This document shows, piece after piece, positions 33,715-44,288 of a stretch of 64,000 nucleotides of DNA (positions are counted from its first letter, which is position 1; every line of letters begins with the position of its first letter). The stretch comes from Tetraselmis striata (lineage: Eukaryota; Chlorophyta; Chlorodendrophyceae; Chlorodendrales; Chlorodendraceae): positions 62,001-126,000 of the forward strand of contig VCJN01000746.1 in NCBI GenBank assembly GCA_006384855.1, read 5' to 3'. The notes under the pieces are model-generated. The model made no database searches. It saw nothing but the letters and a program-made list of their open reading frames with translations, and was not told the DNA's origin. Made by a program: the position numbers and the translations under genes.

Positions 33715-34345
33715 GCCAAGCATTTGCACACGGGGCTGTCGGTCGAACGTGCGATGGCGACATAATTAGCAAGCCGGGAACTAAAACAGCCCAGCATAGC
33801 CTTACATCGCAGCAAGGCCACCCACCTTGACGACTCGCAGCGTCTCTTGCTAGCCAGCTGCGACTCGTCGGCAGCAAGGCGAGGGGGTGCGTCGCTCGCG
33901 TGCCAGCTTTTGCACTCGGGGGCTGTGCGTCGAACGTGCGATGGCGACATAATTAGCAAGCCGAAAACTACATAAGCCCAGCATAGCCTTACATCGCAGC
34001 AAGGCCGCCCACCTTGGCGACTGGCGGCGCCTCTTTCGAGGCCGGCTGCGACTCGTCAGCAGCAAGGCGAGGGGGTGCGTCGCTCATGCCAGCTTTTGCA
34101 ATCGGGGGTTTTGGGTCGAACGTGCGATGGCGACATAATTAGCAAGCCGAAAACTACAGAAGCCTAGGACAACCTTACATCGCAGCAAAGCCGCCCACCT
34201 TGGCGAACGGCGTTGCTTCTTTTGAGGCCGGCTGCAACTCGTCGGCAGCGGGGGCAGGGAGTGCGTTGCTCGTGCCAGCTTTTGCAGTCGGATAGTGTCG
34301 GTCGAACATGCAATGGCGACGTAATTAGCAAGCCGTAAAAATGCA
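33715..34345. repeat. Tandem repeat, unit about 185-190 bp, 3.5 copies
   Basis: Units contain CGAACGTGCGATGGCGACAT, AATTAGCAAGCC, then CTTACATCGCAGCAAGGCC and CCAGCTTTTGCA. Starts lie at about 33740, 33928, 34115 and 34305. Divergence between units is roughly 10 per cent by eye. It is found only in the long hairpin-CTTA element. Confidence 0.85.
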
Positions 34346-35430
34346 AAGGTGCACCACAGCATTATATCGCAGCACGGCCACCCCCCCCCCTCTCTCTCCC
34401 TCCATCCCGCCTATTCCACAGCTCTTACCGTGGGCATGGTGGTTGTCATCCGGCACGCCCTCACCCCCGCCTAATGCGAGCGCAAGTCCAGAGGGTGTGG
34501 CTGGCGACGCGCCGGCTCCCTGCCCGCCGCTCTGCCCGGCATGGCTATCGCAAGGCGTAGGCCAGCCCTCGGCCGCATCGCCAGCGGCAGCCAAACTCGG
34601 CGACATGTCTACCACTGGTGAGCCTTGCCCGTGACCCGCCACTGACTGTGTATCGGCCCAGCTAGGTCCAACGGCCAGGGCCGCCGCGCGACAAGAGCGT
34701 TGGGTGGGGGCACGTCGAGCAGACGCTGCCCTTGGCCGAGAGGGTCGGGCGGGCCGGCTGGCAGACTCTCGAGAGGGTGGCCGCGTGCGGGGGTGGGGAA
34801 GGGGGGAGGGGGTTGCTAGGCACCTCCATCAGGATGGGACCTACCCCAGCCTGCGTGGCAGTAACCAATAGCGTGAGCTGCAAGTCTCGCGATATGGCAA
34901 GGAATGCAGGGCGAGTAAGGCGCGTGGATGCATGGACGTAAGAGGCGGCAGCATGCCTACTCACCAGCCGTGCAGACCTACGCCGAAGGTAGGCGGAGTC
35001 CATTCGTGTCACGGATCCGGGCGTTCGCGCCATTTTGTGAAAGTTAAGATCTTGCATGCTTGTGTCGCGTGGGATCCTTTCCTACGCATAACTGTCTACC
35101 ACGGCTCGGTTTGGGTTCTGGGCAGCCTTGGCGATGGTGGAGAGGTAGTAGTACTGCGCAGCCCCCCACTCGAGTGGGCGGGATAACAGATGGCGGCGGC
35201 GACGCGAGGATACAGTACTTTGCGCTGTGTATATGTCTGTAGTACATTGTTTCGCGCGCGAGCTCGTAAATTGTACAATTTAGTGGGGCAATTTATGAGC
35301 GTCGTGGATTGGACCATTTACGCTCTAATAGTGCCCTTTTCCCGTTCGTCAGGTAGGCGCAACCGCGCGTTCTAAAATAAACAAGTCCGGCGCCGCGCTG
35401 GATGACTCGCGCTCCGCGCGAGGCGTCTTA

Positions 35431-35640
35431 ATATCATACATATATCATTATGTTATATAAATATTACACTATAATGGTCATATGTATATAAAAATATGAT
35501 ATATATTTTATAACATGTAATAGTAATACAGTATAATATTTCATAATGTGACATATACATTTATATAATAATACATTACTGTATAGTATGTAAAGAATAT
35601 AATATAAAACTATAAATTATATAGCGCAGATCGTAGCAGT
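35431..35640. other. AT-rich segment between two elements
   Basis: Over 80 per cent A+T by eye (ATATATCATTATGTTATATA and the like), in sharp contrast with the surroundings. It begins exactly after the CTTA end of the long element, so it may be the insertion target. No gene. Confidence 0.7.
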
Positions 35641-35891
35641 CATGTAGTACGAATACCCGGCTTGCTGCGTATCCATAGCGTAATATCCGCGTAATTGTGT
35701 TCAGCCGCCCTGAGCCATATCCCGTTTGGCGACCGTATGTAGCGTGTAAATGTGGACACATGTCCTCATTTGACACAAACGCGCTCCATGCGTACTTCGC
35801 CCGTAACTACCCCTTAACGGGGAAGGGTCCCGTAATGAGCTTGTAATTCGACGGTACACTAGCCTCCCAACCTGTCTCGTAATACAGCCTG

Positions 35892-36989
35892 TACTCGTAA
35901 TAAACTGCATCAGGCGCATAGCACACGTCATTGCGACGCATCATCCAACGCGGACTATTTTTGCATCTGCCCCTGGAAGCCCGACAATCTCGCTGCGCTC
36001 TGGCCTAATCCGCGAGAGCGCGCGCGGCAGTGCCAGTCAGCGGGCGCGAGGCGCGCGGCAGTGGGCGGGCGGAGTAAATTATTTACATCCGGTTTTGGCC
36101 GGGACCGCCTCGGCGGCCGGCATGCTGCTTGCGGGTGCCGGCAGCGGCTACGGCGGCCCGGCGGCCGGCCCGCGACCCGAGCGCCCCACCGCCCGCCCTG
36201 GCCCCTGCACCACCCCGGCCCCCCAGCCGCCGGCTCGGCGGGCTGCTCGGCCTCCTTGTTCGGGGGCTCCGGGATACTGCCCTCGTCGACGTCAACTGTC
36301 GACGTCGGGGGTCTGACACAACAACTGCGAAAGTCAGTATGCGTGTTGATTGCTTGTCGCGGCGGCGGTGGCTGTGTAATCGAACAAGTGGGGAAACAAA
36401 CGCGACTCACCTGCGGCTTCCCAGTGCGGCGTCACCTCGCAGACCTCGAGCTAGCTTAAGGAATCTGAGTGTCGCGCGGCCAGCATTCGTCAAAGACAGC
36501 GCTGGCATCACTGCCTTGTCCTCAGCTGCAAGAGCAACATCAAAAAGTAACGCAGCACGGGGCGGTCAACGCCTGTGAAATTCTAATCCTCTAAGCAGTC
36601 AAGTCACCCACCCGCCGACTCACTGTACCTTTCAGGGTGGACTCCAGTCCCCGGCTCGTGGGAGTATGGCATGGACACTCGACGGGGGTGTCCTGAACGC
36701 CAGTAGTGCCCATGTCGGATCCCGTGGGGGGATTGGGGGGGGGGGGGGGGGGGGGCGCCCTGTGGCACTGGGTTCAAGGTCTTGGCACGCGTCGCGTCGG
36801 GTACGGACGAGGTAAAACACAGCGAGACGACACCCTCATCGGACACTTGGGAACCAGATGGAGGGTGCTGGGGGACGAGCCGCTACGGTACTATCTGGCG
36901 AGTGTGCGTCAGGTAGGCGCAGCCGCTTTCTAAAATAAACAAGTCCGGCGCCGCGCCTGGACGACTCCCGCTCCGCGCGAGTCGTCTTA
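35892..36989 (+). mobile_element. Hairpin-CTTA element, short version
   Basis: Same 5' start (TACTCGTAATAAACTGCATC) and same 3' end type as the long version. The hairpin here is ACGACTC...GAGTCGT followed by CTTA at 36986-36989. It keeps the intron-containing gene tail (36410-35955 region, minus strand) and the region near 36640-36900 that matches 32980-33240, and lacks the 2.1 kb internal block. AT-rich DNA follows immediately. Confidence 0.68.
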
Positions 36990-37020
36990 TTAATATCAGC
37001 ATACATATTATATCATTAAT

Positions 37021-38161
37021 ATTCCCCTACCTCTTGGGTTGAGCGGAGGAAAAGGAGAGCCGCGTCCGAAATCGCCTGGAATACGAGAATCGATACCGGT
37101 TTCAATACGGTTTTTATCACGGATTTTTAGGCGTCCTCCGTCCTCCTCCGTCCTCCGTCCTCGTGTGCTGCGTCTTCGTGAATGAACCGTCATACATTCG
37201 ATCTTTGCTCGTTTGATTTCTAGGCACTCCTACCACAGTCCGTTAAAATCCTGCGACTAAGACGAATCTATCGTGAATTATACCGGAAACATACTGCAAA
37301 AATCACGAATGTTCTCGTCCGTCCTCCATCATACGCGCTTCGTGTATGAACCGTCATACGTTCGGTGTTCGGTCGTTTGATTTCACGGTACAGGTACGAG
37401 GACGGTAAGGTTCTGAATGGATGCGCGTGTATTCTAGCCCAGGCACGTCATATATTCGTCTGAAACGCCAAAATAACGCGGTACCGCAGCGCGTTTTTAC
37501 TGCTGAATCAGCAAGCGAGACTCGCCATCTTTCTTTATACAGCGACTATATATACGGTGGTCCGAGTATATAATTACATGAGCTAGCAGCAGAATATATT
37601 TGCTGTAAAATGATGCTGTAAAAAGGGGTCGCCGCGGTGCGGGGGCAGTCCGCCGACCCGGGGCCCGGCGTCCGTCGACGGACGGGCGACGGTCGAACGA
37701 CGGCGTCCGGCGTCCGGTGCCGGTACAGGCGGCGGGCGTGGCGATTCGCGACGTGCCCGCCCCGTAGACCTGACGACCGGCCCGACCTGCGCGGCCTCGT
37801 GCGGGATGCGGGCCGCCTGTAGGCGGCTTGTACTGTATTGCTGATCTTGTAGTGCTGCTTTTTTTTTGGGGGGTAATACAACTTTTAGCGGTGGGTTGGG
37901 AACTGGCCTTTTTGTAATGCACACCAGTAGTCAGCGGCCCGCTTTTACGCGGCTTGCAGATTTAATCTGTTTTACAAATTAATACGTCTCTTTTGAAAAA
38001 TAAATTACTGACAAATCTAACGCTAAAAGCATTATTACCCGGAAACAACAGTATTACAAGATCAACACTACAAGCCGGCTAAAAGCGGCCCGCATCCCGC
38101 ACCACGCTCAACCCAAGAGGTAGGGGCACCTCCACAAATCCCCGGCGCGAAGCGCCGCTTA
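37021..38161 (+). mobile_element. Hairpin-ended 1.1 kb non-autonomous element, copy 2
   Basis: Reverse-oriented copy of 26158-27306. CCCCTACCTCTTGGGTTGAG starts at 37024, its complement ends at 38126, and the 3' end is CCGGCGCGAAGCGCCG followed by CTTA (38158-38161). The two copies differ by scattered substitutions and small indels. It sits 31 bp after the short hairpin-CTTA element, so several elements of this class have landed in the same AT-rich neighbourhood. Confidence 0.72.
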
Positions 38162-38394
38162 GTATCATATTGTTCCCAATATGTAAATCTATTATATATA
38201 TTTACATATTATGATAAATTTATATCATATTTTATATGTCAGCAACTATCACTGCCAGGGGGTGTAGCACAGTCAGATCGCAGTCAAGGATGCAGCGAGG
38301 CGTCCCTGCAACAAGTACAAGAAGGACGACATAGCAGGAGGTGGATCATTACGGGTCAGGCCGACACTGCAGCACATTCACCCAAGGCCGTGCT
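38162..38394. other. AT-rich then unique junction
   Basis: Again AT-rich DNA (38162-38240) directly follows the CTTA end. Then unique sequence to the next repeat. No gene. Confidence 0.5.
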
Positions 38395-40436
38395 GGGGGT
38401 TGGGCTGGCACAGATTCGGCAGCAAAGCACAGAGCGCACCGGCGTAAGCAACCAGACAGCCATATATTTAGTCAATACAAGTTTGCAGCACACCCATGTA
38501 ATTCTAACATGATCCCATTCCATGCTGCCCGATGCATAGTGCCGCACACAGCATTGCAGCGATGCAGTCCCAGAGACCGAGCGATCATAGGCAAAGCAAT
38601 AAATTAATTACACGCCGGTCTTGTCATGTGCCGCGGCACAAGCCAGGTCTACAGAACGGTCAAAAACTAGTTGACCGTCAATGTCTCTCACATTCCTGAT
38701 CCTTTGCTGCACATGGTGCATGAAATGGTTATCTATCGCATTCGCGCATGTTGGTGTTTTGGGGGCTGGCACAGATTCGGCAGCAGAGCACAGAGCGCAC
38801 CGGCGTAAGCAACCAGACAGCCAGATATTTAGTCAATACAAGTTTGCAGCACACCCATGTAATTCGAACATGATCCCATTCCATGCTGCCCGATGCATAG
38901 TGCCGCACACAGCATTGCAGCGATGCAGTCCCAGAGAGCGAGCAATCAGAGGTAAAGCAAATGAATTACACGCCAGTCCAGTCAAGTGCCGCGGCACAAG
39001 CCAGGTCTACAGAACGCTCCAAAAACAGTTGACCGTCGATGCCTCTCGCATTCCTGATCCTTTGCTGCACATAGTGCATGAAATGGTTATCTATCGCATT
39101 CGCGCATGTTGGTGTTTCACGCCAGTGCGACTTGTCGTCCACACCGGGGCAAGCAGCCAGAAGCTCTATCTTTGCACCTCATACTTTAGACAGAGAGACA
39201 ACACTGAGCATAACGACAACTTCCTGCCTAACCCACATCGCAACATGCTCACCCACACCACCCAGTCGCCGCTCAACAATGATTAACTTCGCTGGTGGGA
39301 TAGGGATAACCGTAGGGAAGCATTTCATAATCCACCAAGCTGGTGGCTTGCCCTCCTCCCTATCACCCTTGGAACTGGCACAGGTCCTCTACAGCTGAAA
39401 CATCCTCAGTCCAGATGGCAGTGCGCCTATTACCTGGGATCTTCCGTGTAGGGAAGTGCTTCCACCTGGAGTCCTCTGCGAAGGTCTGGTGGAAGGAGTA
39501 GAGCATGGGCACCGTTCAGCGCGTCACTCCTAACCCCCTCGGCGCCCTCAACTCCCGGTGAAACACGTAGGCAAGCTTCGCTCTGCACGCCCGCTCGTCT
39601 CTCAAAACGGTCCGGACACTTAGGGGGGTGTCGCAGGCCGTGCATCGGCCGTGCGCGGGGGGTGGGTCGTTGAGTCGCTCAGCGGCGCAGCACACGCATC
39701 GCCAAGAACCAGACGTAGTGTAATGCACTTGCACACAGCAACATATATTCACACACCACAGATCACACAGGGGGTCGACACATATTCTGACGGACAAAAA
39801 CTTTGATATGGTTCTATACTGCCGGATTCTGAAGTTTGACTAGGGAGGGTGCCGGATCTGGTCGAGGGATCACTTTGACAGCGAGGGGAGGAGGGTCGCG
39901 GTTAGGCAGAAAGTCGAGTGCGCACTGTGACTCGCCCGCGCTCACCTGACACGCTTCGGCCGTGCTCCGCCTGGATGATGGCGAAAACCACCGTGACGGC
40001 AGGCTTTAGTGTCCTCGAGACGTTGTGCCGGGCCTTGAGTCACCGAACCGAGCGGCGGGCGTGGGCTGGGTGGTGATGGCCAACTGACTGTTCCGGCGCG
40101 TCGCGTAAGAATACATTTATGCGGGCCGCGGCGAGGGCTACTAATGTGCCGATACCGGTACCCTACAGTTAGCCGTGGGCAGGCGTCCAGCCCTCCTTCC
40201 GCTCAGGAATACGGCGCTTGGAGGAGCGATGCCCGATGGCACATACACCAGTGCTTGGCGCCGGCGGCTCGCAGCGTGTGGGGGTGGGTAGGAGCCAATC
40301 ACTGGCGCTGCTGCGATGCCTAACTGCCCGCCCGCACCTGTAAAAAATTCAGCAAGTTTGAGCCCTACCTGTAAGGTGCCGTTGGGCGTTGGCCGTTGCG
40401 GCGTCGTCACGGAGCTTATTGTTAGGCGTTAAAGTA
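38395..40436 (+). repeat. Diverged third copy of the palindrome-arm repeat
   Basis: Co-oriented with the right arm of the first palindrome (2250-3368). It has two or more 357-bp units (38395-39110), then from 39615 the GGTGTCGCAGGCCGTGCATC block through CCGATACCGGTACCCTACA to TTAAAGTA (about 40433). A 500-bp segment (39120-39615) is not in the palindrome. Its minus-strand frame (39797-39516) has a CVCC...CTAC zinc-ribbon-like stretch, unidentified. The shared part stops before the RT portion of the palindrome arm, so the repeat is a unit of its own. Confidence 0.8.
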
Positions 40437-40459
40437 CAGCATGGCGGGAGTCCCAAAGA

Positions 40460-40715
40460 TTACGGGTAGGCGCGCGAGGCGCGATTGGGCCCAATGTACT
40501 ATGGGGACGGCACGACATGTACTGGTAGCAATATTACGGAATGCAGGCCGGCGGGCACTTCATTGCGACTTCCGAGCCTAGCAGAAAAGTGGCGATTACA
40601 CGGTATTTACAGCGATTACAAGCAAGCCCATTCCGTGGGAAAGTCGCGATTACGGGCCATTACAATGTAATTACGAGACAGGCTGGGAGGCTAGTGTACA
40701 CGTCTGCACGAGCCC
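40460..40715 (+). repeat. Dispersed repeat P, copy 2
   Basis: Shares GGCCCAATGTACTATGGGGA-like and AAAAGTGGCGATTACACGGT sequence with 15.82-16.01 kb. The 3' part (GGGCCATTACAATGTAATTA, GAGACAGGCTGGGAGGCTAG) recurs at 42935-43010 and, inverted, at 35850-35888. A dispersed non-coding repeat. Confidence 0.62.
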
Positions 40716-40929
40716 AAACAATAATGAGACAAGCGACTGACTATCCCTATACGACGGGGCTGCCAAACGGCTTGTAGTGCCGCGAGAGGCCGGTTGGCAC
40801 ACTGTGCAACAAAATTGTCGGCTTCTCCCATCTACCAGTACCGAACCCAAATCCAGGTACTCAATCAGCACACACCCGCCGCCGGCATCACCCATCGTTA
40901 CCCACCGCCATGCACGGTTCCTCGCCTCG

Positions 40930-41215
40930 TTCATTATGGCCAACCAGCTGCCCGCATCGTACGACAGCGTCCTAGGACAGCGTAAGACAGGAAGTTCAGC
41001 CGTTACGTCGACCGGCAATTGGTCGCGAGGGGGTGCATCCATCTCGAGCCGGGGTGGTTTGCAACCCGCAGGACGAGCGACACCAGCATGTATACCTCTC
41101 TCGACAAGGAATATACATGGCTGGGCATCCATACCGTTGGGGCAGAGGCTCTCCGGAGCTGGAAGTTCCTCATCTTCGATGCGCCGGACGATACCCGGGT
41201 TTCTGATGGAGACAT
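40930..41215 (+). pseudogene. Possible ATP-dependent DNA ligase remnant
   Basis: Two plus-strand frames carry blocks reminiscent of the adenylation domain of ATP-dependent DNA ligases: ASISSRGGL in one, then PGWFAT, LDKEYTWLGIHTVG and WKFLIFDAP in the other. They compare with the family's 'SRxGxxxxxPxWF', 'LDGElw' and 'lkFlvFDaP'. The order is right, but the catalytic KxDG was not found. A 136-codon frame (41240-41647) that follows reads WDQMYRALEVCIEKDPLGKP and is unidentified. If correct this is a fragment, not a working gene. Confidence 0.35.
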
Positions 41216-42217
41216 GTTTAATAGCGAAGTCGACGGGACATGGCCCGCTGCGGGGCGTGGGATCAGATGTACCGCGCCCTGGAAGTGTGCATCGAGAAGG
41301 ACCCACTAGGGAAACCAAAGCTGCGGGAAGCCATCGTCGACCAGTTCAAGTTGTTCACGGCAATGGCGCTCGCGGCTACGGCCCTACTTTCCCGCTACTT
41401 CATGTACAAGTTGTACATGAACCATCCCCCTGACACAGCGACCAATGTGCGCAGATTGAGAGACATCCAAGAATTGGGAAACCGACGTGGCAGGTGGCGG
41501 TATCGTCCCCGATTACCCGCACTCAGCAAGTGCAGCTGCAACACTCAGGGCAGCCTTCCTGCCGTACCCCAACATGCCATGAGGCGTGGACGAGGCCACC
41601 GGGCCACCGGCCTCCGTACTGACTCTCATAATGCAATGGGCAGATAGATACCGGCATCCATGATCTTGTTCTATACTGGTCGAGTCACAAAATTTTGCAG
41701 TGAGACCAACTGAGGAGATGCTCCACTCCCCTTGGGAGATTAGACTGCGGACAGATGAGGCATCGTTGGGCCATCAACCAAAGTGCTTAAAGGTAGAGAT
41801 GCGGCATAGTTGCACGTAGCCAGTAACGTAGTCAGTAGCAGCACGCATAAGTGCTGTAATTTTAGCATTGTGTAACAGTCTGGCAAGCCTTACCCCTATG
41901 ACTACTGTCCCAACTGTGTCACCTCCCTTTGCAGTCCCTCGTACCCAGTAAACTGCCAGTAGGGGTTATTTAAAAACCGCCGTCAATTCAGATTGCCAAG
42001 GGGGCTAGGTTTACTCGGGCGGCGGGTGCGCATGGCATCAGCGGCGCCGGGGCGCTGCGCGGAAATGCTGGGCAGCAGAACTTTAATCGATTACATTTAC
42101 AAGCTATACGGAAATTCAGCTAGTAGTGCAAGGTCGTTGTGTTATATGTGCACCACACATACTGCCCCACATCCTGTGAGGACATGCCGCCAAACTTGGA
42201 TAAGTGTTGATCTGTCG
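41216..42217. other. No gene recognised apart from one open frame
   Basis: The frame at 41240-41647 (+) begins with protein-like sequence (LREAIVDQFKLFTAMALAAT) and ends in low complexity. The rest has nothing I can name. Confidence 0.4.
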
Positions 42218-42800
42218 CTATGTCCGGATCAGCATAGAAGCAACACCGTTTCTCCCCGGATGATGTGCTTCAGCGCGACAGGGAAGGCGTGATGCCCCCT
42301 GCGAATGTGTGCCCGAAGGGGCGCCCTGCTCTGCCACACACCAGTGCCGAGGGGGGAGGTCCGGCAGCGAAGGGCTGGTTTGGGTCATCTCCAGGAAGTA
42401 CTGCACTTCCCCAACATACATGTGGTTGTCATGCCGCTCCACCTTGGCACGCATGTCTCGCAGTACGGCATGCTTGCCGTATTCATAAGTTGGCACCCGC
42501 TGCTCGTCCCATGTATTGTGCCTGAACACCACATGCCTGTCTCGGGCTTCTTATGCATTACATGCACGTGTGTGTATACCAGAACTCAGCAGCATGGCAA
42601 CACTATATATGTAGGCAGTTTGGAGTCAGACGTGGGGGGGGGGGGGGTGCCTTTATCCCGAAGTTGCGCTTCCATCCTTGGGTCATGGTGTACGATACAG
42701 AGATAGCCAGGAATGATGTCTCCTCCCCTATCTTGCACAGGTGACACATGTTGTACCTGTGGGGTGGTGCCACCAACAATCTCATTAATCATAATCAACG
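42218..42800 (-). pseudogene. Unidentified gene fragment, possibly transposon-derived
   Basis: The minus strand has two protein-like blocks. One, before a C run at about 42640-42650, reads GGDIIPGYLCIVHHDPRMEA. The other (42532 on) reads VFRHNTWDEQRVPTYEYGKH, then VGEVQYFLEM. The C run next to a 'GCAC' junction resembles the splice-site C-tracts of the host genes, so these may be two exons. 'GxVxYFLxV'-like blocks are common in large DNA-transposon proteins, but I cannot assign a family. Confidence 0.35.
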
Positions 42801-42934
42801 ATCATAACAAATTGTTTTCGACAGCAGACAAGAGTTAAATCGATTCGTGTCCGTCGATTTCACAAACCGCATTTCCTTTGCTAGCGCGGCCGGGGCAGCG
42901 GGGCGCCAAGGGGCCGCGGCCGGGGCAGCGGGGC

Positions 42935-43010
42935 GCCAACGGAATGGGAAAATCGCGATTACGGGCCATTACAATATGATTACGAGACAGTCTAGGAGGC
43001 TAGTGTCCCC
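42935..43010 (+). repeat. Dispersed repeat P, partial copy
   Basis: AACGGAATGGGAAAATCGCG, then GGGCCATTACAATATGATTA and GAGACAGTCTAGGAGGCTAG match the 3' part of the copy at 40.46 kb. Just upstream is a short tandem GGCCGGGGCAGCGGGGCGCCAA (42887-42942). Confidence 0.6.
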
Positions 43011-43929
43011 GGCTTCGTCTGGTCATCGCACAGCCTCATCCGCAATAACGGCGGTGCGTCCGCCGCTTGAGCCGTCGGCGTATCCCTACCCAAGGTCGGC
43101 TGGCTCGGCGACTGGCGATGGGTAGACGGCAGCTGCAGCGTCGTCCACACCTACATCGTCCCCGGAATTCTGGACTCCTACTAGGTCAGGTTCTTTTTCT
43201 TGAGAACCTTGCTGGCCTTTCGGCCGGCGCCGCCATCGGCAATCCATTGAACCGTTTCGGCCAGGCAAGCCCCCTTCAATTTCCTTGACAAAACGAGACT
43301 CGCACTGTGTCTACTGATTGCTCAGTACTTGACTGAGGTTAGTCAGACAGACCGAGTGGCGCGGGCGCTTCAATTCGCGCCGCTACTCAGAACAACTTTT
43401 AAGCCGGCTGTCGGTGCTACTTATCATGATGCGCCGGATTTTCTCGGAATTCCTGAAGTTTCGAGAGTGGCGGTGGCTGGCACCTGAGCCAGCTGACCGT
43501 CGATAGCTCCCGACCTCACTGTCCCGAACTTCCAGCATTACTTAGGTGGTGCCGGAGGTGACACTGCCCTCATCCCTTTTGTTGTTGCCCTTCTGGCACC
43601 CACCGCAACCCACCTAACTCTCTAGTGTGGCGGATGATTTGTAATCATGTAACACACTCCCTTGGCAAAATGAGACTCGAACTGTTTCTTATGAAAATCA
43701 GGAAATTAGCCTCTAATTAGAAAATGTTTATTACATAAGGGCTTTCACAAAAGCGCACTACAAACAGAACTAACAGCAACTATGAAAGGTTGCCAGCAAA
43801 AGAGAGACACAAGCCTGAAACCAAGGTCGAGCAGGAGGACAGGGAGCCAAGAACCAAGAAGGAGACAAGGGAACCACGAAGTCACTTAGCTGACAGGAAC
43901 CAAAGGAACCCCCGCCCCGGGGTAGGCTA
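43011..43929. other. No gene recognised
   Basis: Contains two related short motifs, GACAAAACGAGACTCGCACTG (about 43286) and GGCAAAATGAGACTCGAACTG (about 43664), otherwise unique. It probably includes the 3' flank of the RT element that follows on the minus strand. Confidence 0.5.
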
Positions 43930-44288
43930 TCAGCCGCGGCGAGGACGCTTGCAGCCAATGACCCGGGTCATAGCAACACATGCCGACGAGCGACGCGACG
44001 CAGGCGCAAGAGCACCATCACGTGCCGCACGCGCGGCCGCGACCCCGCCAAGAACGTTGTCTGCATGTGCCATGTTGATGATGAGCAAGGAGAAACGGCG
44101 GCGCCACGCAGACAAGAGCTGGCCGATTTTTTTGCCAGTGTGTGCGTGGCTAGCTTTCGCGAGCTCCACCAAGAAAGCCTCGGCGTGCGGGGCCAGCGAG
44201 CCAAACTCGGAAACGTCGAAAGGAACAAAGCGAAGCATGCCGGCAGCGTTTTCGGACACCCTCGCCATACTTCTGGATTTTGTGGCGC

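Larger units (their letters stand above)
31999..35430 (+). mobile_element. Hairpin-CTTA element, long version
   Basis: It starts with TACTCGTAATAAACTGCATC and ends with TAAACAAGTCCGGCGCCGCG, then the hairpin CTCGCGC-TCC-GCGCGAG, then GCGTCTTA. The same start and end enclose the short version at 35892-36989. About 1.2 kb of the 5' part (to about 33250) is shared. The block 33250-35350, including a tandem repeat, is present only here. So either the short one is a deletion derivative or the long one gained DNA. No replicase is recognisable; it is non-autonomous. Confidence 0.65.

Noticed and set aside
26158-38161. Canonical Helitrons
   Set aside because: The 3' hairpin is there, but the end is CTTA instead of CTRR and no Rep/helicase is encoded, so only a resemblance is claimed.
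42640-42652. Claiming a definite spliced gene at 42.2-42.8 kb from the G run
   Set aside because: One homopolymer and two short protein-like blocks are too little, so it is listed only as a low-confidence fragment.
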